A DNA stretch of 14,737 nt from Gemmatimonadota bacterium (GCA_025360265.1 JANYCP010000137.1:1-14737); one strand, 5' to 3'; counted from the first letter of the stretch, positions 1-6,887 are shown. The notes: generated from the sequence alone by a model not told the origin. Made by a program: numbers and translations.

Positions 1-1
1 T

Positions 2-331
2 GCGCTCATGGGGACGGTGTTTCTTTGCACCATTCTCTACCTGATGGCACGTTTCAACTACGGATTGCTCGGCCATCAGGAGTTTGTGCTGCAACTCTCG
101 ATCGCCGCACCTCCCGGGGTAGGGGCGCAGGAGGTCTACGCCCCGGTGCTTGATCGGTATTGTCGCAACTATCGATTGCTGGCGGCCAAGTCGGCTGGGC
201 CCGACGCTGTCAACCTGACGTTTTTCGTGGAGTTGCGGAGCGAGGGTTCACTATCGGATTTGACGCGCTCGCTGGGTGACGTGCCAGAGGTGACCCGCGC
301 CAACGCATTCTACGACGAAGAACCAGCCTAG
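2..331 (+). CDS. C-terminal fragment of a membrane protein with a soluble tail domain (DUF4956/MgtC-like tail, tentative)
   Basis: The reading frame is open from the first complete codon at base 2, so the gene begins outside the window and the ATG at 8 is probably internal. The visible 109 residues start with the end of a hydrophobic helix (around residues 1-17, rich in Val, Phe, Leu, Ile) that finishes in a positively charged, aromatic turn. They continue into a soluble domain of about 85 residues with alternating hydrophobic strands, resembling the small ACT-like regulatory tails on MgtC/DUF4956-type membrane proteins. That family assignment is a guess from layout; no diagnostic motif is visible. 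The TAG stop (329-331) shares its final G with the GTG start of the next gene, so the two are probably co-transcribed and translationally coupled. Confidence 0.5.
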   Translation, partial: ALMGTVFLCTILYLMARFNYGLLGHQEFVLQLSIAAPPGVGAQEVYAPVLDRYCRNYRLLAAKSAGPDAVNLTFFVELRSEGSLSDLTRSLGDVPEVTRANAFYDEEPA

Positions 332-1407
332 TGCGGCGTTCGCTGGCGTTGTTGCTGGTCGCCACTTCGGTGATCGTGAGCTGCGGTCCCGCGCAACGAA
401 CCCCGCCCAGCGGGCCGCCACCGCTCGACGCGGTCACCGTTCGCCGCTTCGGGATGTACTCCTTTGGTGCATCCGGTGTGGTGCAGCTCCCAGATGGACG
501 CATCATGATTGCCGAGGATGAGAGCCTTCATCCGCTGGTGATCGTGGACCTCTTTGGCAACGGCCGGGCGTGGGAATTCACGCCCGAGGAAGTGCGTCGG
601 GCGTTCGGTCGCCATCAGGTCACGTTGCTCAACGACCTCGAAGGGATGACGATCGACCCGCGCGGGCATGTGTACGCCACGACGTCGCACGCGTTGCCGC
701 GTAACGGGATTCAAACTGCAGATCGACAGCTGGTGGTTCGCTTCGACGTTCGCGGCGATTCGTTGGTGAACACGAACGTGTTTCGCGGTCTGGAAGCGGC
801 GCTTGCGAGTCTCGAAAGTTCCCTGGCCGACGCGGAGCGCAAGCTCACCAAGACGCGCGGTCCATCACCCGGTCTCAATATTGAGGGGCTGGCATGGGAC
901 CCCAGAACAAATCACTTGCTCTTCGGATTGCGTGGCCCGCTGCACAACGGGCGGGCGATGATCATTGCGCTCGAGAATCCCGACGATGTGTTCGAGCGCG
1001 GTGCAGCGCCGCTGCTTGCCCAGCCCGTGGATCTGGATCTTGAAGGTCAGGGGATTCGAGACATCAGCTACGATCCCGATATCGGGGCGTTCCTGGTGGT
1101 CGCAGGTGCGTCCGGAATGAGCGCCTGGGGGCATGCGGCGTTGTGGAGCTGGTCAGGCGGCCAGGCGGCTCCGGTACACTTGCGGGCGTCCGTGCTTGAT
1201 CCGCTCAAGCCTGAAGGGGTGTCAGTGGCCACGGTTGCCGGCCAGCGTGTCATCCTGTTCGTCTGCGATGACGGCACGCTGGATACCAAGTTCTTCAAGG
1301 GACGAGCACCGACGAATCGGGGCACGCCGAGTCGATATGTCGTGCTGCCGTTCACCACGTTGCTGCGGGACAATCCTGGCCTGCCTCGCTCCCCTGGCGC
1401 GCACTAG
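331..1407 (+). CDS. DUF3616-type beta-propeller lipoprotein
   Basis: A 358-residue predicted lipoprotein starting at GTG. The N-terminus has two Arg, a hydrophobic stretch and a lipobox IVSC with Cys18 as the lipidation site, so it should be anchored on the periplasmic side of an envelope membrane. The mature part has recurring blade-like units, each an acidic turn followed by a beta hairpin: NDLEGMTIDP (101-110), NIEGLAWDP (183-191) with GLRGP just after, GIRDISYDP (241-249), and PEGVSVA (294-300) leading to a CDDG turn (312-315). The EGLAWD, GLRGP, GIRD and PEG order is what I associate with DUF3616, a propeller family related to the esterase-like phytase group. The biochemical activity is unknown. 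The start is set by the 1-base overlap with the upstream stop (TAGTG). No strong Shine-Dalgarno is seen, which fits coupling. Confidence 0.78.
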   Translation: MRRSLALLLVATSVIVSCGPAQRTPPSGPPPLDAVTVRRFGMYSFGASGVVQLPDGRIMIAEDESLHPLVIVDLFGNGRAWEFTPEEVRRAFGRHQVTLLNDLEGMTIDPRGHVYATTSHALPRNGIQTADRQLVVRFDVRGDSLVNTNVFRGLEAALASLESSLADAERKLTKTRGPSPGLNIEGLAWDPRTNHLLFGLRGPLHNGRAMIIALENPDDVFERGAAPLLAQPVDLDLEGQGIRDISYDPDIGAFLVVAGASGMSAWGHAALWSWSGGQAAPVHLRASVLDPLKPEGVSVATVAGQRVILFVCDDGTLDTKFFKGRAPTNRGTPSRYVVLPFTTLLRDNPGLPRSPGAH

Positions 1408-1530
1408 TCGCTGATCGTGACGGCCGCCAACTGGCAGCCGATCAAGCAGGATACCGCCGCCCGTCCCGGTCGGCTCTCGCCTAGATTGCATCGTTCCCCA
1501 ACCAATGTGCAGCGAAGTCTCCGGACACCT

Positions 1531-1534
1531 GAGG
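1531..1534 (+). promoter_or_regulatory. Shine-Dalgarno that fixes the phosphatase start
   Basis: GAGG lies five bases before the ATG at 1540. The alternative upstream GTG at 1417 would add 41 polar residues in front of a good signal peptide and has no comparable site, so 1540 is chosen. Confidence 0.65.
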
Positions 1535-1539
1535 TACGG

Positions 1540-3141
1540 ATGCGCCGCGTTCCGCTACTCGCATTGCTCGTCGCACCGATGCTCTCGGCTCATCCTGCGC
1601 AAGCCGTGGCACAAGCGAAGCCGGCCCGCACCGCGGTGATTCCGCCGGCGAAGCCAGTGCGCCTCGTCATGGCGCTCGTGCTCGATCAGTTCCGCCCCGA
1701 TTACCTCGACCGGTGGAAGGGAGAATTCACCGGCGGACTGGCGAAACTGCTCGCCCGTGCAGTGTTCTACCGACACGGTGAGCAGGATCGGGCAATGACC
1801 GAGACGGCGCCCGGACACTCGACGATGTTGAGTGGTCGCTCGCCGGCCAGCACCGGTATCCTTTCCGACAACATTGGCAGCGGCGATCCGCAAAGCGCAT
1901 TGCTTGGCGCGACCGGGACGGCGGGCGGAGCGTCGCCGCGGCGATTCATCGGCTCGACGCTGGTAGACTGGATGATCGCCCGCGATTCTGCCACCAAAGT
2001 GTTGTCGATCTCGATCAAGGATCGCAGTGCGATCCTCACCGTGGGCCGCGCGAAGGTGCCTACCTTCTGGTACAACGGTGGCCGGTTCACGACGAGCAAG
2101 TATTACATGGACTCATTGCCGCCGTGGCTCTTCGCATGGAACGCTGCCGATCCGATCGCGAAACTGAAAGGGATGACCTGGAGCCTCTCGCGTGACGCGG
2201 CGTCGTATCCTGAGGTCGATGATCGCCCGTTCGAACGCGGCGGCACCGATCGCGTCTTTCCGCATCTCCTTCCCGACGATTGGGCCAAGGCTGCCAGCGC
2301 GATCGTCAATTTCCCGATCAGCGATTCGTTGACGATGGACGTTGCGCTCCGCGGTGTACGGGCGATGAATCTCGGTCAGCGCAACGGCACCGACCTGCTG
2401 GCACTATCGCTTTCGGCAACGGATTACGTCGGCCACGAGTGGGGCCCGGGTTCCCGTGAGATGCACGACCACCTGCTCAAGCTCGACCGCTGGCTCGGCG
2501 TGTTTCTCGATTCGATGGCAACGATCGTTCCGCAGGACCAGATGATCGTGACATTGACGGCGGATCACGGTGGCCAGGACTGGCCCGAAGCCGGGAAAGG
2601 AATCCGCCTGTCGTTGCGCGCGCAGGTGAATGCGTTAAATGCCTGGGCCAAAAGCCGCTGGCGCATTGATCTTGGCGCGGGGCGCACTGACGGACTCCTC
2701 TATGGCGACTTTGCGATGCTCAAGGCGCGCGGCATCAATGTGGATTCACTGGCTGATGCGGTTGCCGCGGAAGTGCGTGCCATGCCCGGAGTGCGAAAGG
2801 TGTATACGCCGAAGACGCTCGCGAGAGATAACAGCCTCGATGCGATGCGGTGGAAGCGTGCCTTGCCGCCGGCTCAGTCGTGGCTGATCGCCGCGTCGGT
2901 CGAGGAAGGTGTTGTGGCGGATTACGGCTCGACCAGCACCGGTCACGGGACCACCAATGTGGCCGATGTGGAGGTGCCGTTGATGTTCTGGGTTCCGGGG
3001 CTCGCGCCGGCACGGATCGAACGACATGCGCGAACGGTCGACTTGGGCACCACACTCGCTGCACTGATTGGCGTGAAACCAACCGAGAAGGTTGAAGGAG
3101 TCATTCTGCCGGAGATTGTCCATCGTGCCAAACCGAAATGA
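1540..3141 (+). CDS. PafA-like secreted alkaline phosphatase (type I phosphodiesterase/nucleotide pyrophosphatase superfamily)
   Basis: A 533-residue exported two-zinc phosphatase. A signal peptide spans about residues 1-26 (MRRVPLLALL, then a probable cut after AQA). Active-site residues by comparison with Elizabethkingia PafA: Asp49 (LDQF), nucleophile Thr89 in TETAPGH, Asp295 and His299 in TDYVGH, Asp342-His343 in TADHGG, and His469 in STGHG. It also keeps Asn111 and the K-x-R pair Lys160/Arg162 that hold the phosphate monoester in PafA. A phosphomonoesterase is therefore more likely than a diesterase or nucleotide pyrophosphatase. The expected role is periplasmic release of phosphate from organic phosphomonoesters. 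It lies 132 bases after the DUF3616 gene and overlaps the following dipeptidase gene. No Pho-box could be identified. Superfamily certain; substrate class inferred. Confidence 0.9.
   Translation: MRRVPLLALLVAPMLSAHPAQAVAQAKPARTAVIPPAKPVRLVMALVLDQFRPDYLDRWKGEFTGGLAKLLARAVFYRHGEQDRAMTETAPGHSTMLSGRSPASTGILSDNIGSGDPQSALLGATGTAGGASPRRFIGSTLVDWMIARDSATKVLSISIKDRSAILTVGRAKVPTFWYNGGRFTTSKYYMDSLPPWLFAWNAADPIAKLKGMTWSLSRDAASYPEVDDRPFERGGTDRVFPHLLPDDWAKAASAIVNFPISDSLTMDVALRGVRAMNLGQRNGTDLLALSLSATDYVGHEWGPGSREMHDHLLKLDRWLGVFLDSMATIVPQDQMIVTLTADHGGQDWPEAGKGIRLSLRAQVNALNAWAKSRWRIDLGAGRTDGLLYGDFAMLKARGINVDSLADAVAAEVRAMPGVRKVYTPKTLARDNSLDAMRWKRALPPAQSWLIAASVEEGVVADYGSTSTGHGTTNVADVEVPLMFWVPGLAPARIERHARTVDLGTTLAALIGVKPTEKVEGVILPEIVHRAKPK
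3111..3114 (+). promoter_or_regulatory. Shine-Dalgarno for the dipeptidase, inside the phosphatase gene
   Basis: GGAG stands ten bases before the GTG at 3125 and lies within the last codons of the phosphatase gene. It supports GTG 3125 rather than the TTG at 3092, which has no such site and would put charged residues and a Cys ahead of the signal peptide. Confidence 0.5.
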
Positions 3142-4270
3142 CTTGACGCGGTACCTGCTCGGGATCGCGATCGTCCTTCCTGTGGGTCTGGTCGCGCAGG
3201 ATGACGCCGCGTTGGCGCACGCGCGCGCGTTTCTCGCCAGTCGGCCGATCATCGATGGTCACAACGACCTGCCGTGGGAGATCCGGGTCAATGCGATCAG
3301 CAAGATGAATGTCGATAAATATCCGCTGCGCACCCGGGCCCCGGGACAGACTGACTTCGCGCGCCTCAAGAGTGGCGGAGTGGGCGGCCAGTTCTGGTCG
3401 GTGTACATCCCCGGTGACGATACGGCGAAGCAATACGGCTACTCCAAAATGCAGCTCGAGCAGATCGACATTGCCCGACGGATGATTGCGAAATATCCCG
3501 ACCAGTTACAACTCTCGCTGGGGTATGCCGACGTGCTCCGTGCACGCAAGGCGGGGAAGGTGGCGTCGCTGCTGGGGATGGAAGGTGGTCATGCCATCGA
3601 GAATTCGCTGGCGCTGCTGCGCACCTACTACGATCTCGGCGTCCGGTACATGACGCTGACCCACAACGTCACGCTCGACTGGGCCGATGCCGCACTCGAC
3701 GATACCAAGCCCTCTCGCCACGGCTTGACCGAGTTCGGCCGCGACGTGGTGCGGGAGATGAATCGACTGGGTATGGTCGTCGACCTGAGTCATGTGGCGC
3801 CGTCAACGATGAGCGCGGCACTCGACGTAGCTGTGGCCCCGGTGATGTTCTCTCATTCGTCGGCGCGAGCGTTGATGGACACGCCGCGAGATGTTCCTGA
3901 TTCCATCCTGGCGCGATTGCCGAAGAATGGTGGTGTGGTGATGGTGACATTTGTCTCGGGATTCCTGAAGGAGATCAGGGCACCCGCACCAAATGCGACA
4001 CCACACGACGTCGCCGATCATATCGAACATGTTCGCCAGATTGCCGGGATCGATCATGTGGGACTGGGAAGCGACTACGACGGGACGTCGGAACTTCCGG
4101 ACGGAATGAAGGACGTGTCAGGCTTTCCGTTGGTTTTTGCCGAACTGATCCGGCGGGGATGGACCGATACCGACCTGCGGAAGCTGGCGGGTGGAAATAT
4201 CCTCAGGGTGCTTCGCGACGTCGAGCGGACTCGCGACCGTCTCGCCAAAGCACCACCGCCCCGAACGTGA
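3125..4270 (+). CDS. Secreted membrane-dipeptidase family protein (peptidase M19)
   Basis: A 381-residue zinc dipeptidase of the renal dipeptidase (M19) family, which hydrolyses dipeptides including those with a C-terminal D-residue. Starting at GTG 3125 gives a signal peptide with a basic n-region (RNDLTR) and a hydrophobic core, ending near VAQ at about residue 25. Metal ligands matching the family are His46 and Asp48 (DGHND), Glu153 (GMEGGH), His223 (DLSH) and His244 (FSHSSAR). The conserved acidic residue is Asp317 (GLGSDYDG). The usual C-terminal motif GGNILRVL is present near residues 356-363. The length is normal for the family. The start overlaps the phosphatase by 17 bases, indicating an operon of exported hydrolases. 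The last 68 bases overlap the convergent SURF1 gene. The substrate may be peptidoglycan-derived or environmental peptides; the sequence cannot decide. Confidence 0.93.
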   Translation: MPNRNDLTRYLLGIAIVLPVGLVAQDDAALAHARAFLASRPIIDGHNDLPWEIRVNAISKMNVDKYPLRTRAPGQTDFARLKSGGVGGQFWSVYIPGDDTAKQYGYSKMQLEQIDIARRMIAKYPDQLQLSLGYADVLRARKAGKVASLLGMEGGHAIENSLALLRTYYDLGVRYMTLTHNVTLDWADAALDDTKPSRHGLTEFGRDVVREMNRLGMVVDLSHVAPSTMSAALDVAVAPVMFSHSSARALMDTPRDVPDSILARLPKNGGVVMVTFVSGFLKEIRAPAPNATPHDVADHIEHVRQIAGIDHVGLGSDYDGTSELPDGMKDVSGFPLVFAELIRRGWTDTDLRKLAGGNILRVLRDVERTRDRLAKAPPPRT

Positions 4271-4934
4271 GCACCGCGAGGGCAATGCCGAACCACTGCA
4301 GCGCGTAGCTCAGGTGCGGCCCGTCGTTGAGCTTTGGCAGCGCGACGATCGCGAGGCGGCCGACGTCGGCTGAGTCGCTTGCGAGGATCAGATAGGTGGC
4401 GAGCGATTCCGGCAGGCGGGCCATGACGGTGGAGCGATCGAGTCGCTTCCACGTCGTGACGCCCTTGTGGAGCAGCGGTGCGCCATCGTCGGTCGTCACC
4501 GGAATCCCATACGCTACGCCGCCGATGGTGACCGTACCCGCTGCCGGTGCAGGAACTGTGTCGGGCGGTGTCACCGCATCGGGCGACTTCACGAAGCCGC
4601 GCAGGATCCAGAGCACCGCATTACTACTGTCGAACACGAACGGCGTCACGATCTGGATGCCCGGTGCGTCGTCTTGCACGTGTCCGCGGAGGATAATCTG
4701 CTGGGCGGGATCAAAGTGGCCGGTCGCGACGATCCGCCTCCCGGAATCGATCGAGCGGTTGGCTGGGAGCTGGTCGGGCAAGCGGAGTGGCGGGAGTCGG
4801 CCCGCAGCCTCGAGCGCGGCGTTGCTGGCCCGCCGGTCCCGCAAACGTCGGAGCTGCCAGCGGCCCAGACTGATGGCAGCGGCGGCGACCAGAATGACTG
4901 TCGCGATGAGTAGGACGCGCCTGACAAGGGACAC
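4203..4934 (-). CDS. SURF1 family cytochrome oxidase assembly protein
   Basis: A 243-residue inner-membrane protein of the SURF1/Shy1 family, which helps insert heme a into subunit I of aa3-type heme-copper oxidases. Topology is typical: TM1 at about 7-22 followed directly by LGRWQLRR (23-30), a periplasmic domain with G-H-F (72-74) and the strand WILRGFV (109-115), then GPHLSYALQWF (205-215) leading into TM2 (about 209-230) and a short basic tail. The start is GTG with only a weak GCGAG ribosome site. Its presence implies aerobic respiration with an aa3 oxidase, although no cox genes are in the window. Its last 68 bases run antisense through the end of the dipeptidase gene. Confidence 0.92.
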   Translation of the reverse strand: MSLVRRVLLIATVILVAAAAISLGRWQLRRLRDRRASNAALEAAGRLPPLRLPDQLPANRSIDSGRRIVATGHFDPAQQIILRGHVQDDAPGIQIVTPFVFDSSNAVLWILRGFVKSPDAVTPPDTVPAPAAGTVTIGGVAYGIPVTTDDGAPLLHKGVTTWKRLDRSTVMARLPESLATYLILASDSADVGRLAIVALPKLNDGPHLSYALQWFGIALAVLTFGAVVLWRDGRESARRREAP

Positions 4935-5083
4935 TTGTGACTCGCTGCGGGGACACTGTTGAGAAGCCCAGTCCGGGCCAAAAAGCGCTAAGGCGTTGCC
5001 AGATCAGAACATAGTGTGGTGGCACGCTGCCTGCACTTCATCGGGGCTGATGTATCCACCAACCACGTGCTTGAATCGTTTTC

Positions 5084-5090
5084 GGAGGAG
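5084..5090 (+). promoter_or_regulatory. Strong Shine-Dalgarno for the beta-barrel gene
   Basis: GGAGGAG stands seven bases before ATG 5098. It is the strongest ribosome-binding site seen here and excludes the longer frame starting at 4996, which would precede a clear signal peptide. Confidence 0.8.
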
Positions 5091-5097
5091 TCTGAAT

Positions 5098-5760
5098 ATG
5101 CGACGGATCTCTGCGGCTCTGGGCCTCATCATGCTCGCCACCGGCATTGCGTCATCTGCGGGTGCACAGGGTCGCGATCGCGGATTGATCGAGATGCCGA
5201 CTCGTGAGCTGCGCAGCGGTTTTTACTTCACGGGCGCCCTCGGGGCTGGCCGCGAACAATGCCGGTTCGAAACCGCCCCATGCGCGGTGCTCGACGCCAG
5301 CGGTAACCCGCTCTCGAGTCGCGGCGACACTTGGCGCACGCCGGTGACGACGCCGTCCTTTGCGCTGCGTATGGGCGGGACGCCGAACGCAAGCACACGG
5401 GTTGGCGTCGAGATGCTCGGTTGGTCGGCCGAAAACGGCCCCACGACGGAGCGGACGCTTGGGCTCCTCGGCAACGTACAACTCTACCCGTCGCGTCGCG
5501 ACGGATTCTACGTGAAGGGCGGTTTGGGCTATGCCTGGAGCAGCGTCGATTTTCACGACGGATCGAAGGCGACCGAGAACGGATTCATGTTCAATGCGGG
5601 TGCCGGCTACGAGATCAATGTCTCCAGGAACGTGACGATCGGCCCGGTGGCTGACTTCTATCAGGCCAGCTACAGCAGCCATGTTGGTGACGAGACGCTG
5701 ACCGAGAGGATCCTGTTTGTTGGCGTCGCGATGACCTTTCAGTCCGGCCACAGGCGCTGA
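5098..5760 (+). CDS. Small outer-membrane beta-barrel protein (OmpA/opacity-like fold)
   Basis: A 220-residue protein with a clear signal peptide (MRRISAALGL..., probable cut after AGAQ at residue 24). The mature part has amphipathic strands alternating with polar turns: GFYFTGALGAG, ALRMGG, RVGVEMLGW, LLGNVQLYPS, GFYVKGGLGYAW, GFMFNAGAGYEI, VTIGPVADFYQ and ILFVGVAMTF. This gives about eight strands, as in small opacity/OmpW-like barrels. The last strand ends in Phe but carries a six-residue polar tail (QSGHRR) instead of ending on the aromatic residue. Two Cys, near residues 55 and 62, fall in the first long surface loop and could form a disulfide. It stands alone, with a leader of about 160 bases after the divergent SURF1 gene. 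Function is unknown beyond an outer-membrane location. Confidence 0.8.
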   Translation: MRRISAALGLIMLATGIASSAGAQGRDRGLIEMPTRELRSGFYFTGALGAGREQCRFETAPCAVLDASGNPLSSRGDTWRTPVTTPSFALRMGGTPNASTRVGVEMLGWSAENGPTTERTLGLLGNVQLYPSRRDGFYVKGGLGYAWSSVDFHDGSKATENGFMFNAGAGYEINVSRNVTIGPVADFYQASYSSHVGDETLTERILFVGVAMTFQSGHRR

Positions 5761-5764
5761 TCGG

Positions 5765-5793
5765 TTGACCCCACAGGGCGTGCGCACTATACT
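5765..5793 (+). promoter_or_regulatory. Sigma70-type promoter of the tRNA-Leu/tRNA-Thr unit
   Basis: TTGACC at 5765-5770 and TATACT at 5788-5793 are separated by exactly 17 bases, five of six consensus matches each. Transcription would begin near 5800, a few bases before the mature tRNA-Leu end. Confidence 0.75.
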
Positions 5794-5804
5794 GCCCGCG
5801 CCAC

Positions 5805-5886
5805 GCCCTGGTGGTGAAATTGGTAGACACGCTATCTTGAGGGGGTAGTGCCGTAAGGCATCGCGGTTCGAGTCCGCGCCAGGGCA
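5805..5886 (+). tRNA. tRNA-Leu(GAG)
   Basis: A full 82-base type II tRNA cloverleaf. The acceptor stem is GCCCTGG (5805-5811) paired with CCAGGGC, with discriminator A at 5886. The anticodon stem is CTATC/GGTAG with loop TTGAGGG, giving anticodon GAG (codons CUC/CUU). The long variable arm is TGCC-GTAA-GGCA, and the T stem is CGCGG/CCGCG with loop TTCGAGT. The 3' CCA is not encoded. A strong promoter ends about ten bases upstream, and tRNA-Thr follows after 13 bases, so the two are almost certainly one transcript. Confidence 0.96.
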
Positions 5887-5899
5887 TTGTGCAGAGCCT

Positions 5900-5971
5900 G
5901 CCACTGTAGCTCAGGGGTAGAGCACTCGATTCGTAATCGAGCGGTCGTCAGTTCAAATCTGACCAGTGGCT
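5900..5971 (+). tRNA. tRNA-Thr(CGT)
   Basis: A full 72-base cloverleaf. Acceptor GCCACTG pairs with CAGTGGC, discriminator T at 5971. Anticodon stem CTCGA/TCGAG holds loop TTCGTAA, so the anticodon is CGT, reading ACG. The T arm has loop TTCAAAT closed by GTCAG/CTGAC. CCA is not encoded. It has no promoter of its own and shares the tRNA-Leu transcript. Confidence 0.96.
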
Positions 5972-5999
5972 CTTCAACTGCAGCCCAGTGCGTGCACGC

Positions 6000-6032
6000 A
6001 GCGTCCCGATTACGGGGCGCTGTTTTGCTTTT
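6000..6032 (+). terminator. Rho-independent terminator of the tRNA-Leu-Thr transcript
   Basis: AGCGTCCCG (6000-6008) pairs with CGGGGCGCT (6013-6021), nine pairs including one G-T wobble, around the loop ATTA. It is followed by GTTTTGCTTTT. The U-rich side is on the + strand, so it ends the tRNA transcript. It overlaps the last codons and stop of the esterase gene on the other strand. Confidence 0.75.
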
Positions 6033-6684
6033 CCGCCTCCAGTACGCCATGCAGCCACGTCGCCGCATCTCGCAGCTCCTCCTCACTGATTGTGTGAGTC
6101 ATGCCGCGATAGGTGTGTGATTCGAGCACCGCATTCACTCCGCCTAGTTGCCTCCAGCCTTCCTCGGCCGCCGCGAATGGAATCGCCGGATCGGCGGTGC
6201 CATGTCCCCAGAAGATCGGTGTCGCGCCAACTCGTTCGGTAGTGACAGCTACCGACGGGTGATCCGCCAAGAATCCGGAAAACACCAATACACCTGCAAC
6301 GCGTTCCGGATTGCGCATCATGTACGCCAGCGACGATGTGCCACCCTGCGAGAAGCCACCGAGAATGAGCGGCGGATTGGTCCGGCCAAGCTTCGCCGGG
6401 AGATCGGTGAGGAAGGACGAGAGCGCCTTCTGCCCCGTCTCGAACGAATCAGATTCGGGTACCGTGCCGCCGAGGAAACGATACCAGGCGAAGCCCGGGC
6501 CATAGCCCCAGGGCGCGGCGTCGAAAGGCGCACGTACTGACACGGTGGTGGCATCAGGGTGCAGCATCCGGCCCAGCGGGAAGAGATCGCGTTCGTCGCT
6601 GCCGCGGCCGTGGAGGAGGACGATCACGGGTCCAGAGGCTGGACCTGTGTCAATCATGGCGTGCAATGCCGCGTTATCGCTCAC
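6010..6684 (-). CDS. Phospholipase/carboxylesterase family alpha/beta hydrolase
   Basis: A 224-residue cytoplasmic serine esterase of the acyl-protein thioesterase/carboxylesterase type (YpfH/Abhydrolase_2). Visible elements are the oxyanion loop LLHGRGSDE (23-31), nucleophile Ser112 in GGFSQGG, acid Asp165 in HGTADP and base His197 in GMTHTIS. Length and spacing are normal. There is no signal peptide. The start is GTG 6684, with an AGGGGG ribosome site about seven bases upstream. Likely substrates are short-chain acyl esters or lysolipids; the sequence gives no further clue. The gene lies between two tRNA loci on the opposite strand, and its 3' end contains the tRNA terminator hairpin. Confidence 0.9.
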   Translation of the reverse strand: MSDNAALHAMIDTGPASGPVIVLLHGRGSDERDLFPLGRMLHPDATTVSVRAPFDAAPWGYGPGFAWYRFLGGTVPESDSFETGQKALSSFLTDLPAKLGRTNPPLILGGFSQGGTSSLAYMMRNPERVAGVLVFSGFLADHPSVAVTTERVGATPIFWGHGTADPAIPFAAAEEGWRQLGGVNAVLESHTYRGMTHTISEEELRDAATWLHGVLEAEKQNSAP

Positions 6685-6744
6685 GTCAGCGCCCCCTTAC
6701 TCAGTTTCGTTGATTCGACTATCATTGCCGCGCCGGTGGAATAA

Positions 6745-6818
6745 CGGGACGTAGCGCAGTCCGGTAGCGCACTGCAATGGGGTTGCAGGGGTCGCGGGTT
6801 CAAATCCCGCCGTCCCGA
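6745..6818 (+). tRNA. tRNA-Pro(GGG)
   Basis: A full 74-base cloverleaf. Acceptor CGGGACG (6745-6751) pairs with CGTCCCG, with discriminator A at 6818; the C1-G72 pair is typical of proline tRNAs. Anticodon stem CTGCA/TGCAG holds loop ATGGGGT, so the anticodon is GGG, reading CCC/CCU. T stem CGGG/CCCG is present and CCA is not encoded. A TATCAT hexamer at 6720-6725 is a possible -10 box, but no good -35 precedes it. The long palindrome directly downstream can act as its terminator. Confidence 0.96.
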
Positions 6819-6824
6819 TGGGGT

Positions 6825-6887
6825 AGTCGTTGGTCGTTGGTCTTGAGTCGTTGGCAATGACTCATGACTAACGACCAACGACTTTTT
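6825..6887 (+). terminator. Heptamer-built palindrome ending in a T run; probable tRNA-Pro terminator and possible dispersed repeat
   Basis: A nearly perfect inverted repeat with arms of about 29 bases (6825-6853 and 6855-6883) around G6854. Each arm is four heptamers of the pattern GTC-N-T-K-R: on the left GTCGTTG twice, then GTCTTGA, then GTCGTTG. The right arm read in reverse complement is GTCGTTG, GTCGTTA, GTCATGA and GTCATTG. Pairing is broken only by one T-T mismatch and two G-T wobbles. Five T end the + strand copy, so it can terminate tRNA-Pro transcription. On the - strand no T run follows, though it lies immediately after the kinase stop codon. It is markedly less GC-rich than its surroundings. 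Confidence 0.8.

Noticed and set aside
4935..5097. Possible promoter TTGCCA (4997) for the beta-barrel gene
   Set aside because: No acceptable -10 box lies 16-18 bases downstream; CATAGT at 5011 is far too close.
5776..5808. Inverted repeat GGGCGTG ... CACGCCC around the tRNA-Leu -10 box
   Set aside because: Its right half is needed for the tRNA acceptor stem, and short GC-rich matches are common here. It could be an operator, but seven base pairs are too little to claim it.
5152..5904. A 250-codon - strand open frame across the beta-barrel gene and tRNA-Leu
   Set aside because: It runs antisense through a gene with strong Shine-Dalgarno and signal peptide and through a tRNA. No motif is visible.
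6681..6878. A 65-codon - strand open frame containing RRDLNPRP
   Set aside because: This peptide is the well-known false translation of the antisense of a tRNA gene (tRNA-Pro here).
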